NCBI RefSeq assembly: GCF_025698545.1 | Contig: NC_068566.1 | Location: 12,011,362 to 12,075,361, forward strand | DNA from: Gossypium raimondii | Lineage: Eukaryota > Streptophyta > Magnoliopsida > Malvales > Malvaceae | Reading direction: 5' to 3' | Length of the DNA stretch: 64,000 nucleotides | Shown here: positions 37,695-49,343 of the stretch, piece by piece | How positions within the stretch are numbered: the stretch's first letter is position 1 | How the letters are laid out: the number at the start of each line of letters is the position of its first letter | Notes under the pieces: generated by a model | What the model was told of the DNA's origin: nothing | What the model saw: only the letters and a program-made list of their open reading frames with translations | Databases searched by the model: none | Position numbers and translations under genes: made by a program

Positions 37695-40123
37695 TCTAAC
37701 AGCCCGTTTTTTGGTCAAATCAGAACAGTGGTTTTGGGACCACAAATCTGAAGTTAAAATATTAATTTTATTATTATATTAAATTTTACAAGATGATAGA
37801 ATTATTAGGTGAAATTTTCGTAAAGAAATTTTATTGTTTGAATGCTTAATTCAGTAAAAAGGACTAAATCGCGTAAAGCGTAAAAGTTGAGTTCAAATAG
37901 CTAAAGGTATTAAATAGCTATAGGGCTTTAAAGTGGAAGTCTTTATATGGTAATTAGCCCATTAGAGGTGATAGTGGATTTTAATGGCTTGGTATTTGTG
38001 TAATTTTTAAAGTTTGTAAAGGTTAATTAAGTAAATTGGTAATTAATGATTATTATAATAAAACAAATTAAGTTACCATCTTTCTTTCATCACTTTCAAC
38101 CCAAATTTAGGGATTTGGAAGCTATTTTTGTGCTTAAGCATTCGACAATCTCATTCTTGCCTATTTGTTATGTATTTTTGTTCAGTTTTTAATTATTTCT
38201 ATGTTTTTGTGATCGTTGCATCTAGTACTAGCTAGCCGGTGTCTTCGATTTCAAAACTGTTAAAGATTTTGATAGTTTTCATTAATGAGCTTATGTGTTC
38301 TTTGATGTTTAATGGTGAAATATGAATATTTGATGTTAGATTTTCATATTTTATAAAGTGATTTTTTTTATGAAAATGTAAATTAGGGATTAAATTGTGA
38401 AAAGATAAAAATGTGGGGTTAAAAGTGTGAATAAATGTGAAATATGGGCTTCTAAGGGCACTATGGTAATTCGGTCAAGCATGGGTCTTGTTGAATTTTA
38501 TGAATTTTGTGTATTTGTGAAATAGGGACTAAATTGTAAAAAATGTGAAAGTTTAGGGCTAGAGTGAAAATTAGCTTAAATATGTGTTTTTGGACTAAAT
38601 TGAATGATTATATGATTAAATGAGTTAATTTTGAATACATATAGATCAAGAAAAGAGGAATCCAGAATTAGATCGGGGGGAAGGCAAAATTATCGAGTAA
38701 TCGATCTGATTCGTCAATTCCAAGTATGAGGAAAGTTCGTAATGTGATGATTTCATTATAATGTATGTTGAATGCTTTGATTATGCCTAAACTGTGATTA
38801 CGAGATTTTCATTAATGTATGAATTGTAAATATGACTTTACAGATATATTCGAAGATAGAATCGACAAACTAGAAATCCCGGTTGAACCTTAGGAATAGA
38901 ATTGGATACTTGTGAAACACTATAAGTTGATATACCGATTTGGTTTTGGGCCATGCATATAGGATGAGTTGGCTTCGAGCCATGATATTAGCACTTCGGG
39001 TGCGATTTCTACCGATTTGGCTTCGGGCCATGCATATTGGATAAATTGGTTTCGGGCCATGATAATAGTTCTTTGGATAAATTACCTTGATTTGGCTACG
39101 GGCCATGGTATAGGTACTTATCATATGAGACATTTGAGTATCCGATTTATATTCTGAATGGTTCAACAGGTAAATGAATGAGATGATTGAGAAAGAGGTT
39201 AGTACGAGACGATACAGGTACATACAGAACCTATTTGAGTATTTAATAGAGAAAGATAATGAAATGGTATTTGATCATATTTTATGACATGAGAAAGGTT
39301 TGTTGTAATTGTATATATGGTAATGTTATGTTCAATTAGTTGAATTGTATGTATTTAATATATTGAATTATTCACTTACGAGCTTACTAAGCTATGAAGC
39401 TTACTTCGTGTTATTTTCTTATGTTTTATAGAGAATCAAGGCTAGCTCAGATCCAAAAGTCGTCGGGAACATCATCGTACTATCGGTCATCTAACTTGGT
39501 ACTTTTGAATTGTATATATATGGTATATGGCATGTATAGGCTAGTGTCATCTTGGTATGTCTTGAGTTATGATATTAGCCATGAAATTTGGCTTATAAAG
39601 GTTGGTGTGTATTTGGCCATATGAATTGGTTGTTTAAGTGTTGAGAAAATGCATGTTTGAACTTAAGATGAATTGATGGTTATCGTAAGTTAAATTGATA
39701 TACTTTTGAGTTAGTTTGGTACTAAAATTGAAATGAAATGAACGAAGTTTATTAGTTAACTTTTATATAATATTATGAATGTTGTTGATCAATTTGATAA
39801 GTAAATGTTTTAGGCATGATTTAAATATGTTTGAATGTGAAAATATGTTGGTTTCCATATTGATTTTAAATTGCTTGCGGTTGAAATTGCAGGGAAGGTT
39901 AGATATTTATAAAGGGGTTATATTGAGTTCGCACAAAAAAATTTCCCCCGAGTTTCCGAATTAGTCCCAAATCACTCCTAACTCGTATTAAGGGCCTCGA
40001 GGGTCTATCTAAGGGACTTTAAGATTATTTTATATTATATTTGATAATTATTTGTATATTAATTGTCTGATAGGTCCATTAATGCTCTATAACCATGTTT
40101 TGGTGACAGACACGGGTTAGGGG
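37695..40123 (+). repeat. Left LTR of the pair
   Basis: About 2.43 kb. Landmarks in order: GGTTTTGGGACCACAAATCT (37,731), GCTAGCCGGTGTC (38,231), GATCAAGAAAAGAGGAATCC (38,643), the GGGCCATG array (38,938-39,110), and GACACGGGTTAGGGGTG at the end. The AGCTTACTAAGCT segment (39,380) precedes an intron-like region as in the other LTRs. Confidence 0.65.
38938..39110. repeat. Tandem array with GGCTTCGGGCCATG core
   Basis: Five imperfect units contain TTGGCTTCGGGCCATG or close variants, spaced 30-55 bases apart. Confidence 0.75.
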
Positions 40124-43100
40124 TGTAATAGCCCAGTTTAGACCCTAGTCGGACAGCGATTTCGGGACCACAAATTTGAGTCAGAAAAATATTTTAATAT
40201 TATTTTCCGTGCTTATAGTATGTGAATTGACATGTCTGAAATTTTCATGAATTAATTTTATAGTTTGTGTGCCGATTTGTTAAAAGGGACTTAATCGTGT
40301 AAAATGCAAAAGTGGCTAGCTATTTGTTAAAGTGCTTTATTGTTATGGCTTTTCTAATGTGGGGTCCTTATGTTGATATTATACCAATGAAAGTATGAGT
40401 GGACTTTTATGGACATATGGTAGTGGATTTTTAAATGAATTAGTTAAGGTTAAAATAGTAATTAGTAAATATCATAATATTAAATAAAATAAAACACAAA
40501 ATGCCATGCATTTGGATTTTTTTTTTTGCCGAAATTTGAAGAACAAATAACACACTTTTTGTTCTATGCATTCGGCACTTTGGAAGCTAAAATTTGGTAT
40601 GTATTTTGCTTGGTTTTTGATAATTTTCATGTTTTTGAGATCCTTGCTTCGTATTCTAGCTAGCCCATGTCCTAAATTTTGAATTGGTTGTGTATTTTGT
40701 GAATTACCATTGATGAGAAATTGTTGTTTTTGTTGTTTGATGATGAAAAATAAATATTTGTTGATAGATTATTAAATTTTGTTAAGTAATTTTTGATAAA
40801 ATTCAAATTAGGGATTTATTTGTGAAAATGAAAAATTGAAGGGTTAAAATGTGAAATAAATGAAATATGTGGGCTTATATGAGCTATAGGGATATTTGGC
40901 CAAGCTAGGATCTTTTTAAAGTATGTGTATTTTGAGTTTTGTGAAATAGGGACTAAATTGTGAAAAATGTAAAATGTTAGGGGCTAAAATGCAAATTGCC
41001 TATTTATATGTTTTTGGAATAAATTTGAATGAAATGTGTTATTAAATAGCCAAATTTGAATTTATTAGATCAAGAAAAGAAGAAATCAAATTTGGATCGG
41101 GGGAAATCAAAAGTTGTCGAATAGTCATCCCTGTCAGTTCGTCTTCATCCGAGGTAAGTTCATAAGTAAATACATATTGTTAATTTCGAATATATATAAA
41201 TTATAAGTGCTGAATTGAATTATTAAATATATTTGGGTAAATGTCGAATTTGATATAAGCATGGGAGAATTAATTACGAGCTTGATTCGATCGAATTACG
41301 ACGTCCGAAAGCCCCCTTACGAACCATAGGAATAAATAGGATACATATGTCATGACATAGGATTTCGATATGTTATCTCGTGTAAGACCACGTCTGGGGC
41401 GTTGGCATCGATTTGAGATTTACATGTAAGACCATGTCTGGGACATTGGCATCATATATGATTTCGTGTAAGACCCTGTCTAGGACCGTGGCATCGATAT
41501 TTGATTACATGTAAGACCACGTCTGGGACGTTGGCATTGTACAAGCTTCCGAGTTATCTGAGTATCCTATTTGATTCCGAGCGGTTCAATGGGAAATGGT
41601 ACGGTAAAAAACCGAATGTGAGTTCGAATTAAATGATTCAGGTATGTTTAAGTTTATATAAAGTTTGATAATAAAGGTAGGTGTTGTTGTATAATATGAT
41701 ATTGTGAACTAATTGTTTAAATGTGATTATAAATACATGTGTTTGAGATTGGGAGTATTCAGCCTACTTGAAATAACCATATTAATGTTCGTTTGTTACT
41801 TTAATTACTTATGACTTACTAAGCTTTCCAAGCTTACTTTGTATGTGTATCTACTGTTTTATAGATTTTTTTTTTGAAAGCTAGCTCGAGCTCGGGATCG
41901 TTGAGGAACATCATCACACCATCGCTATCTATTTTGGTACCTTGAAAGAAAACTTGTATTTATGTCATATGGCATGTATAGTCTAGCCTGATATGCTAGG
42001 TTTTGAATTGTAGATATTTAGCCATGAGAAAATGGCTTAATTTTGATATTAATGTTATGCATATTAGGTCATGGCAATAGTTTATTATAGAAGTGGATTT
42101 CATGGTATATATATGTGGTGGTTATATAGTTTGGTAATAATGTTAAAGTTTGTGCATATATGGCTAGAACTTTGATACTACTATAAAAGTATGCTATTTA
42201 TTTATATATATGATTGAGATGTTGGTTATAAATCGGTATGGAGAATTGATAGGTAGATTAAAAGTTAGTTTGATAGTTAGTTAATTTTGGAAATATGAGT
42301 TGTGGAATAAATATTGAATGGTGGATATTTGTATAATTTAGTTTAGTAATGTAAAAATGATATATATTTGTTGGAATTTTGATTATATAAGTTCGATTGT
42401 CCAATGCAAGAATGGGCATTTTCTATGTTTGTTTGATTGATGATTTTGTTATGGTGTTATAATTTGAGGAAATTTTATATTAGAAATAATTTGAGAGTTA
42501 GTATTTGATGTGTATGTGAATTTGGATATTCATTAGTGAAGGTAAATATATATACTAGTATTGTAATCACTTAAGGTTGAATTATTATGATTAGGTTCGT
42601 GATGGTATGATATGTTTCAATATAGGTGAAAGAAATTTGCTCAAATAAAGTGATCATAAGTGCATAATCGCATGATGAATGAAGTGGTGTATTTGGTCTT
42701 TTTTTTGTAATGATGGTTTTTGTGTAAAAATATGCGTTACTAGGCCATGTGAATGGTTAAATTTTGATTAGTATGCTATTTGAATAGTTCATGAGGTGAG
42801 TAAATAAATAAATGTGGTTTGGCTTGATTATGAAATCTGTGATTTGAGTGCATGATTATGAAGTCTAAAAATTTCATACATGACCATTTGTTAAGGTTAT
42901 TTAAGCCGAATATGTTGGAATTTATATGCTAGGTGATACTGCATAGTAATTATAATATACATGATATATGTTATATAATAGTTTAAGCTTAGATAATAAT
43001 TGGTTTTAAACGCAAATGAGATGAGTATGGGTGATTTGAGATCTGAAATTTAAACAGGCTAAACGTATTGATAGGGTTAATTTACGATCATAAGTTGAAA

Positions 43101-43182
43101 TGAATGTCTATTTTGAGCTGTGATCTATTTGGTAATACCTAGTAACCCTAATCCAACGACGGACTCGGGTTGGGGTGTTACA
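40124..43182 (+). repeat. Right LTR of the pair
   Basis: About 3.06 kb, from TGTAATAGCCCAGTTTAGAC to ACTCGGGTTGGGGTGTTACA. Its array (41,382-41,539) is the reverse complement of that in the 29.66-32.56 kb solo LTR, so these two are of one subfamily in inverted orientation. Its own immediate left flank (AGGGG) does not match its right flank (TATTA). Confidence 0.7.
41382..41539. repeat. About 43-bp tandem array
   Basis: Four units begin GTAAGACCACGTCTGGGACG and continue TTGGCAT with a variable tail. Confidence 0.9.
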
Positions 43183-43324
43183 TATTAGGTGAACGACATC
43201 GTTTTGTTCCTATTTTATATAAAGTATAAATGGTTTTGAATCAAAACATTGCAATTTGTAGTCTTTAGATCATGAAATTTTCTTCTCCCCTAATCCCCTG
43301 AATTAGTTTCCCAAAACCAAAATA

Positions 43325-44142
43325 TGACACCCTACACCTAACTTGAATGAAGATCGAATACAAGCTGTCATATTCATTACCGAAGCAATTCAAACAAATT
43401 GAACATATATCATATCATTCATAAAATTTATATTTTAATCAAGCTAAACAATAGAATAAATTAATACAAGTGTTAATGAATCATTATAGAAGAAAAACAA
43501 ACTCAAATGGCCCTTGAAACAACCAATGAGACCCAAACTGTACAGACAATGATCCATGTGCAGGTACCTGAGACCTAAGTACCGATACAAGTACTAAAAT
43601 TTTAAAACAATCAGCTCCAAATACTTAATATTTCGAAACAATAAAGGGCATGTATCAATACATCAAGAGATTTGCTAATACATGAGGCCATGTACTGAGA
43701 CAAGTCTTCTCTATTTCAAATTTTTTGGTCACTGACTTCGAAAGTACCAAAACATGGGGTCAATGTACTAACACCTTATTAGACGTAAGCCCTTCTGGTA
43801 TCAAATCTTTCAAGTTAGTAGCTCAAGAGTTACAGTAAGTAGGGTAAGTCTCAATACTTATGGCCTAAGTATCAAGACTTTCAGGCCAAGTCTTGAGACT
43901 TTGTCCACTATACCTGTACAACTTGTATTTTTGGTCGTTTTAAGTCTTGGGGACCCCATTTTATGTTTTGGGCATGTCCAAGCACCTAGAAAATTATTTA
44001 AAATGTTTAAAATTGTATTAAAGGATTTTATTAAGTTGCAAAATTGATGTTTTGTAAAAAGAAAATTGTATTCAAGTAAATAAAGTGTCATCGTAATATT
44101 ACTCATCCATGTCAGTTGTCAGACCAGGTAAGAGATGTTACA
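43325..44142 (-). mobile_element. Possible short LTR-like element, minus orientation
   Basis: TGACACCCTACACCTAAC at the left and GATGTTACA at the right give TG...CA ends about 0.8 kb apart. The phrases TACCGAAGCAATTCAAACAA and GTCTTGAGACTTGG resemble the LTR families nearby. Flanks (AAATA, AAAGG) do not form a convincing target duplication. Confidence 0.4.
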
Positions 44143-46141
44143 AAAGGTGTCATCTTTTACCGGCATTACCTTTGACGAGGACAGATGGTGGGTCGATCCA
44201 CCTTATTAAGGATTCATTTATTAAGTATTGAGGGTTCCGATTTATTGCTTTTCTTCTTTGAGGAACTAACATTGTTTGTTGATGAGCTATTTGGACTTTG
44301 ATGTTTTTGATGCTTCGACTGAAGGGTGCTAAGTTTCACCCCGTTTCACTTGTTTCGAAAGATGTTGATTTGGTGTATGGAAGCGACTGTTCTTTTGATC
44401 TCCTTTTTTTTCCTTTTCAATTTCTGCAATGCTTTATTAATTTGTCTTTATTTTTCTTCTGCTTTCATTTTTGTTACAAGAATTGTCTCCTTCAATAAAA
44501 TAGATTTCAGATAACTCACACTAAAAAGAATCAAAATCATTTTTGTTACAAGAATTGTCTCTTTCAATAAAATATATGAACAAAATTGATTCAAATTAAT
44601 GAGACTAATTCCATAACTTGAATAAAAATTATCCTTTTTATGTTTTGTTTTGTCTTTTCAATGGTTCATCTGATTTTAAAAAAATATATTTTCAATTTCC
44701 CCACTAAAATTGGTAAGCAATAAGCTATGTACCCCCATGAGATAAATCCAAATGCATATGTAAGGACTTGCAAAATTAAAAATGTTGATATTGATTTGAT
44801 TAAAGGTGGATGGTGGGTGGGTTATCATCAAATCTAATTCTCAAAGTGGTTGAAACAATAGGCTGCCTACCAATATGCAGTGCCCATGCCTTCCACTAAA
44901 ATTTCTTAAGTCAATCTCCCCTCATGTTTTATTTTACCCTAAAATATGATGTTTATAATGCCAAGGTTTTCCAACTTTTTTATATCTGTAATGGATTAGG
45001 ATTAGTTGAAATATAAGATATCAGTTCAACAAGTCACAGGTTCTTTTATCTTCTAATGCTGCTACTGCTTCTTTGTTTATTCAGTAAAATAATACATCAA
45101 ATATAAACCATTTTTCTTAATTTATAATTAAAAAAATCCGTTCAATATTATTATTACATAGTTTGAAGAAGGTCAAAGTCAGTCACCTAAACAAAATCAA
45201 CTTGTTTGGTGAACATTCCCTGAGAAAAAGGATTTGGTGGACAAAACATTAAGGAAATAAATTATAAGCGTAAAGGGGGGTGAATTGAATCATAATGGTG
45301 CTTTCCACGTTGCTACCAAAGAAGACGCTTGATGCAATTGGAGTCATTTTGAAATATGTCAAGGATTTTGCTTAAACTTGTTTATGATTGGGATTATGAA
45401 TTTGAATTTAAATTTTTATTTTTATTTTGTATACTAAACAATTAAAATAATATAATCCTAATTTGTGATGATAACCAAAATAAAATTGAAATTAGTCTAC
45501 CGATAGTAAACTTAATTTGAATTGAGAGCCACCCAGAGTATTTATACATAATTAAATTTCAAAATTTTTAAAAAAGATTAATGTTTTTGATGATTTGGTA
45601 CATCCAAATTGTAGCCTAGTAAAGAGGTGGTTTTGTTGAATGAAAACAACATGCATTTGTAACCACTAACTTCATTTCCTAAAAACAATGCCCCATCATC
45701 TTTACATTCTTAAAACTTAAAACTCTACCCTCTCCTCCACCTTTGCCCTAATTTTTAGTTTTAAAATATACTTAATTAACAAAGTCTTCGTAGTTGTTAT
45801 CATCTACTCATACACCTTTATTTTCAATAGCTTACCTATTTTTAATTTACAAACACTGATTGCTGCTATAAAAGTTGAATACATTTAACAACTTTAAAAA
45901 TATAAGAATCTTTTATATATTGCCAATGATATTTTTATTTTCAGGGTTTAATACTTTTCTTATTAAATTCAATCTGTAATGTTTGTGTCAACATTTGAAT
46001 CCTTAATTTATCATAATATAAGTATATATATTTAAGATTTTTTTTTTAAAAAAAGAGTAAATAAGAAATCCATTAATTTGGCAAAAAAAAAAAAAGGAAA
46101 GAGAATTGAGTGTTAGAAAATATCTAAGAAAAAAAGGAAAT
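44143..46141. other. Intergenic DNA upstream of the membrane-protein gene
   Basis: No gene recognised. Overlapping frames at 44,298-44,514 are Phe/Cys-rich and unsupported. A 40-base segment CATTTTTGTTACAAGAATTG... ending in AATAAAAT is duplicated (44,465 and 44,538, 73-base period). Confidence 0.45.
44465..44577. repeat. Short direct duplication, 73-bp period
   Basis: Two copies of a ~40-base segment start at 44,465 and 44,538 and differ at two or three bases. Confidence 0.75.
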
Positions 46142-46149
46142 GTATAAAA
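46142..46149 (+). promoter_or_regulatory. Candidate TATA box of the membrane-protein gene
   Basis: GTATAAAAG lies 126 bases before the first ATG (46,269) and 189 before the second candidate start (46,332). No ATG lies between the expected transcription start (about 46,170-46,180) and 46,269. Inference from position and consensus only. Confidence 0.45.
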
Positions 46150-46268
46150 GAAATGCAAAATTCCAGCTTAGTATAAGAAGCAGACATAAAACCCAAACTT
46201 GGAAAGAGGGCAAAGGACAAAGGCAGGCAGGCAGCAAAGCAACGACATTGTAAAACACAAAACAATCG

Positions 46269-49200
46269 ATGTTAATGAAACACAACCCGAACAACCAAAT
46301 ACCCATCCAACCTTTCCCTTTTCCTTCAATCATGAACGTCTCAGATATGGGTGAGTCCAATCATGCCGTACTCGACGACTCCTATCGACCTTTGCCTGCT
46401 CTTTACTTGTCTTTCCTTTTCATCTGGTTCTTCTCCGCTTGTTCTTGGACTTTCAACACTTACAAAAACCGCCATTTCCAGGTTTTTTTTCTTTTTTCTT
46501 TCGTATTTTTTAACTTTTTTTCGGCCGGGGGGGGGGGTTTAAAATTTTATTTTTTTATCTCATAATTTGATGGATAATGAAAACTAGTAAGTGCTTCACT
46601 CAAGCTGACACCTTTACTGGAATCTTATTTCTTTCTCTTATTTCTTTTTCATTTTTATTTCCTATAAGAAATCTGGGTTTAGTTTCTTATTTAATTACTA
46701 TCATTTTTCTTTCTAATGATTTAGATACAAGTACGGCATGAAAGAAGAAAGCAGTCAGTAAATATTTCAATCTTGAGTTATTTTCAAATATAAAGTTAAA
46801 AGTTTAATCAATTGGTTTTGAACTTTGGAGGTTCCTTCCAATTCCAAGTATGTTATGTTGTTCTTTTCTACGAGGTTAAGCCGTTTAATGGAACCTTTGT
46901 GTCTTTCATTTCCTATTTTGATACCAAATATGACAAATTGTTGGATTTTCTTATGAATTGTTTTCTTATTATCACACTTGAACAGATAAATAATTTACAA
47001 TGGACTCTTGCATCTGTGCCCTTGATTAAAGCCTTGCAACTCACTCTATCCTTCCTTTTTTGGTAAGTTTTGATTTTGCAATAACACTTGGTTAGTTTAT
47101 CTTCGAGTCTAATAGTTAGAAATGAGAATTCATGGAAAGAGATGAAATGAACATCTGATATAGTGGAGGCAATGGAAAGTTTCCATAAAAAGAGTAAGCT
47201 CATGATATTTATTTGTTCGACATGACCGTAGTTCTTATCAAGTAGGAAACCACTGCATTCTTTATTTTGTGAAAAAAGTTATTTTTCGGATTTCAAAGGG
47301 ACCATTCTTGTAGGTATTCATGCTTTTATCTTCAGCTATGTTCACTGTGGATGTCTTTCGGGGTGTATGTAACTGGAGTGCTCTTTCAGACAGTTTCGTT
47401 CGTTTCCTTTTTGCTCATCTCTCATGGATACTGCATCACCTGCGAGCGCCTTTCGGTAACAGAGCGTCGAACTACTGCCGCACTTGGATGTGTATTTTAC
47501 TTGACTCTCATTGGTTACCGAGCTTCTGTACCTTATTTCACAGTGAGTTTCTTGATTTTGTAATATATGTTCTGCTAGCTAGCTAACTGTAACTTTGGCT
47601 TATTTCATCCTCAAAATAGTGTACTAATAAGACGTATTACTGCACCGTTTTACAGGTTCTTCTACTTCTTAATTACATGATTTCTTTTTATGTAATTTTT
47701 CACCATATATCGCAAAATCTATTAGTGTTGCGGGAGCAGTTAACATTTATCGAGGATGAGGATGTCCAACCAATGCGCGATGCTGTTTATATGAAGTACA
47801 GAATGTTAAAGTAGGTTCCATTATTTAAAATTTTTAATCTCGTATGGAATGCTTTTAGTGACAACTAAATCATAAGTTAAGCTTCGTTCGCAAATGGGCA
47901 GGAAATTTCAGGGTGCTATGCAAATAGTTGCTATGGCCGAAATTGTGGTATGAATATGTCAACCTCACATTCTCTGCCTTTGACATATATATAAGTTCAT
48001 GAGTGATATGATTGCTCGAAATTTTCATTTTCAGATATACATAAACATTGATGACTCCTCTGAGAATTACTGGCTCCGGTTGCTGGTTCGAGAATGGGCT
48101 CAATTCTGCATATTTTTGTACATTGGGTACGTATGGATCACCCAATCACAAGTCTTTCATTGGAAATATTTAGTTTCCGGGTACTAATGTACTCGCTACT
48201 TTTTTGACCAAAAGTATTTCTTTAATATGATAATGCTTAATCCATTGATTAGGCATTAAGGTTGAGCCATTTTGATACAATATTTAACAGCTTTTTCCCG
48301 TTTGTTATATATGCAGGTGGACTTTTAGGTCACAAGAATTGGCACCACGCTTTTCGGTTATGCCAACTTTAAAATCTAAAGTGGATTTAATGGTCCCTCC
48401 GATCTATCGTATAGTAAGTTAATTTGCTATTTGAAAACAGATTTTTGCTTTGTGTAATAGACTCTTCTAGAGATAGCATTTAGTTTCCATGTCGACGGAG
48501 TAATTTGAAACCTTAATTTGCATTCAACTAATTATTAAATTGACTTTTACATCAGTTGACGCAGCTTGTCTCATTCCGAATTTTCTTTGTTTCAAAGACC
48601 AAGAAATAACATGTTTATAAATGTTAATCTGAAAGTTGGTGGATGTAATCATCAAATAACATCCTTGTTGGTACCCTTTCTGATCGGAGAATTTAGTCAT
48701 AAATGTTGATTATGTGCTTCGAAACCTGGATGAACATCCATCGTGCAGTTGATATCTCTTTTCTTTACTATGATGCTTTTACATCCCAGAGTGTATCATT
48801 CGAGTCAATCAAGCTTTACCCTTTCCATCATTTTATCTTTAGAAACTACATTGATGGTCAATAGCGTGTCTAGTACTTACCTTCTCGTAAAACCCTAAGA
48901 ACATTTATGCTGTCCGACTAAACAAGGCTCATAAGAGTGAACCACGTTCCATAAGCAGGAGTCAATGATTGAGGGAACAATAACACTTGTCTTGAAAACT
49001 ACAACATTATATTCTATTTTATGATAATATTTTGAGTCATGCTACTGCAGGAAATGGATGCAACGACATTCCGAGAGTTCCAAAGCCATGAATGGCACAT
49101 CGGTGTGGTAAGCAACTCGGATTCAACATCATCTATGACCTTTGAAACTCATTTCATTTTCCGCTGCATTATTCCATATTTAGAGCTTTGTGTTTTACAA

Positions 49201-49343
49201 AAACTCATTTCTTTTTCTTTTAACTGCTGTAGCCGACTTCTGTACGAGACGAAAGCTCCAGAGATTCGGTTTTGGTAATAATTCAGCATCCAAATGCATA
49301 TCGACCGACAACAATACTTTCATCAAGAAAACAGCCAGTATAG
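46269..49343 (+). CDS. Polytopic (about seven-TM) membrane protein, nine exons
   Basis: Exons, all GT-AG: 46,269-46,481; 46,986-47,062; 47,314-47,542; 47,656-47,810; 47,902-47,947; 48,035-48,126; 48,317-48,413; 49,051-49,107; 49,233-49,343 (TAG). They join without a stop to 358 residues, or 337 if the ATG at 46,332 (MNVSDMGESNH) is used; the first ATG is favoured only by position. From the shorter start, hydrophobic segments lie at about 22-40, 58-77, 88-112, 129-150, 152-172, 208-224 and 250-265. Cues include RPLPALYLSFLFIWFF, a WMSFGVYVTGVLFQ segment and a soluble C-terminal tail with HEWHIGV. The arrangement resembles GOST/GPCR-like seven-TM proteins of plants, probably in endomembranes, but I cannot name the family or a function. 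No break is seen, so it is probably functional. Confidence 0.88.

Larger units (their letters stand above)
37690..43187 (+). mobile_element. Two abutting gypsy LTRs within one TATTA duplication
   Basis: TATTA occurs at 37,690-37,694 and 43,183-43,187. Between them lie two plus-oriented LTRs joined without internal region at about 40,124. Each begins with a CAGCCCG/TAGCCCAG-type start and a GGnTTnGGGACCACAAAT landmark. The outer ends are TCTAACAGCCCG (TG decayed to TC) and GGGGTGTTACA. The two LTRs carry different arrays, so they are not recent copies of one another. Confidence 0.6.

Noticed and set aside
31118..41539. Regularly spaced repeats that might suggest a CRISPR array
   Set aside because: Units are degenerate tandem repeats with spacers that are themselves similar, located in plant LTRs, and no cas gene is present.
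40119..43187. Independent target duplication for the right LTR of the abutting pair
   Set aside because: Its immediate flanks are AGGGG and TATTA, which do not match. Only the outer flanks of the pair match.
43325..44142. Bona fide short LTR element
   Set aside because: It is kept only as a low-confidence feature because the flanks show no target duplication and no coding or primer site is present.
46521..46540. Poly-G run as a regulatory G-quadruplex
   Set aside because: It is a single run of about nine G within intron 1; one run cannot form an intramolecular quadruplex and may be a sequencing artefact.
46812..47203. Open frames over 46,812-47,203 on both strands
   Set aside because: They span intron 1, exon 2 and intron 2 of the membrane-protein gene, and their out-of-exon parts have no support.
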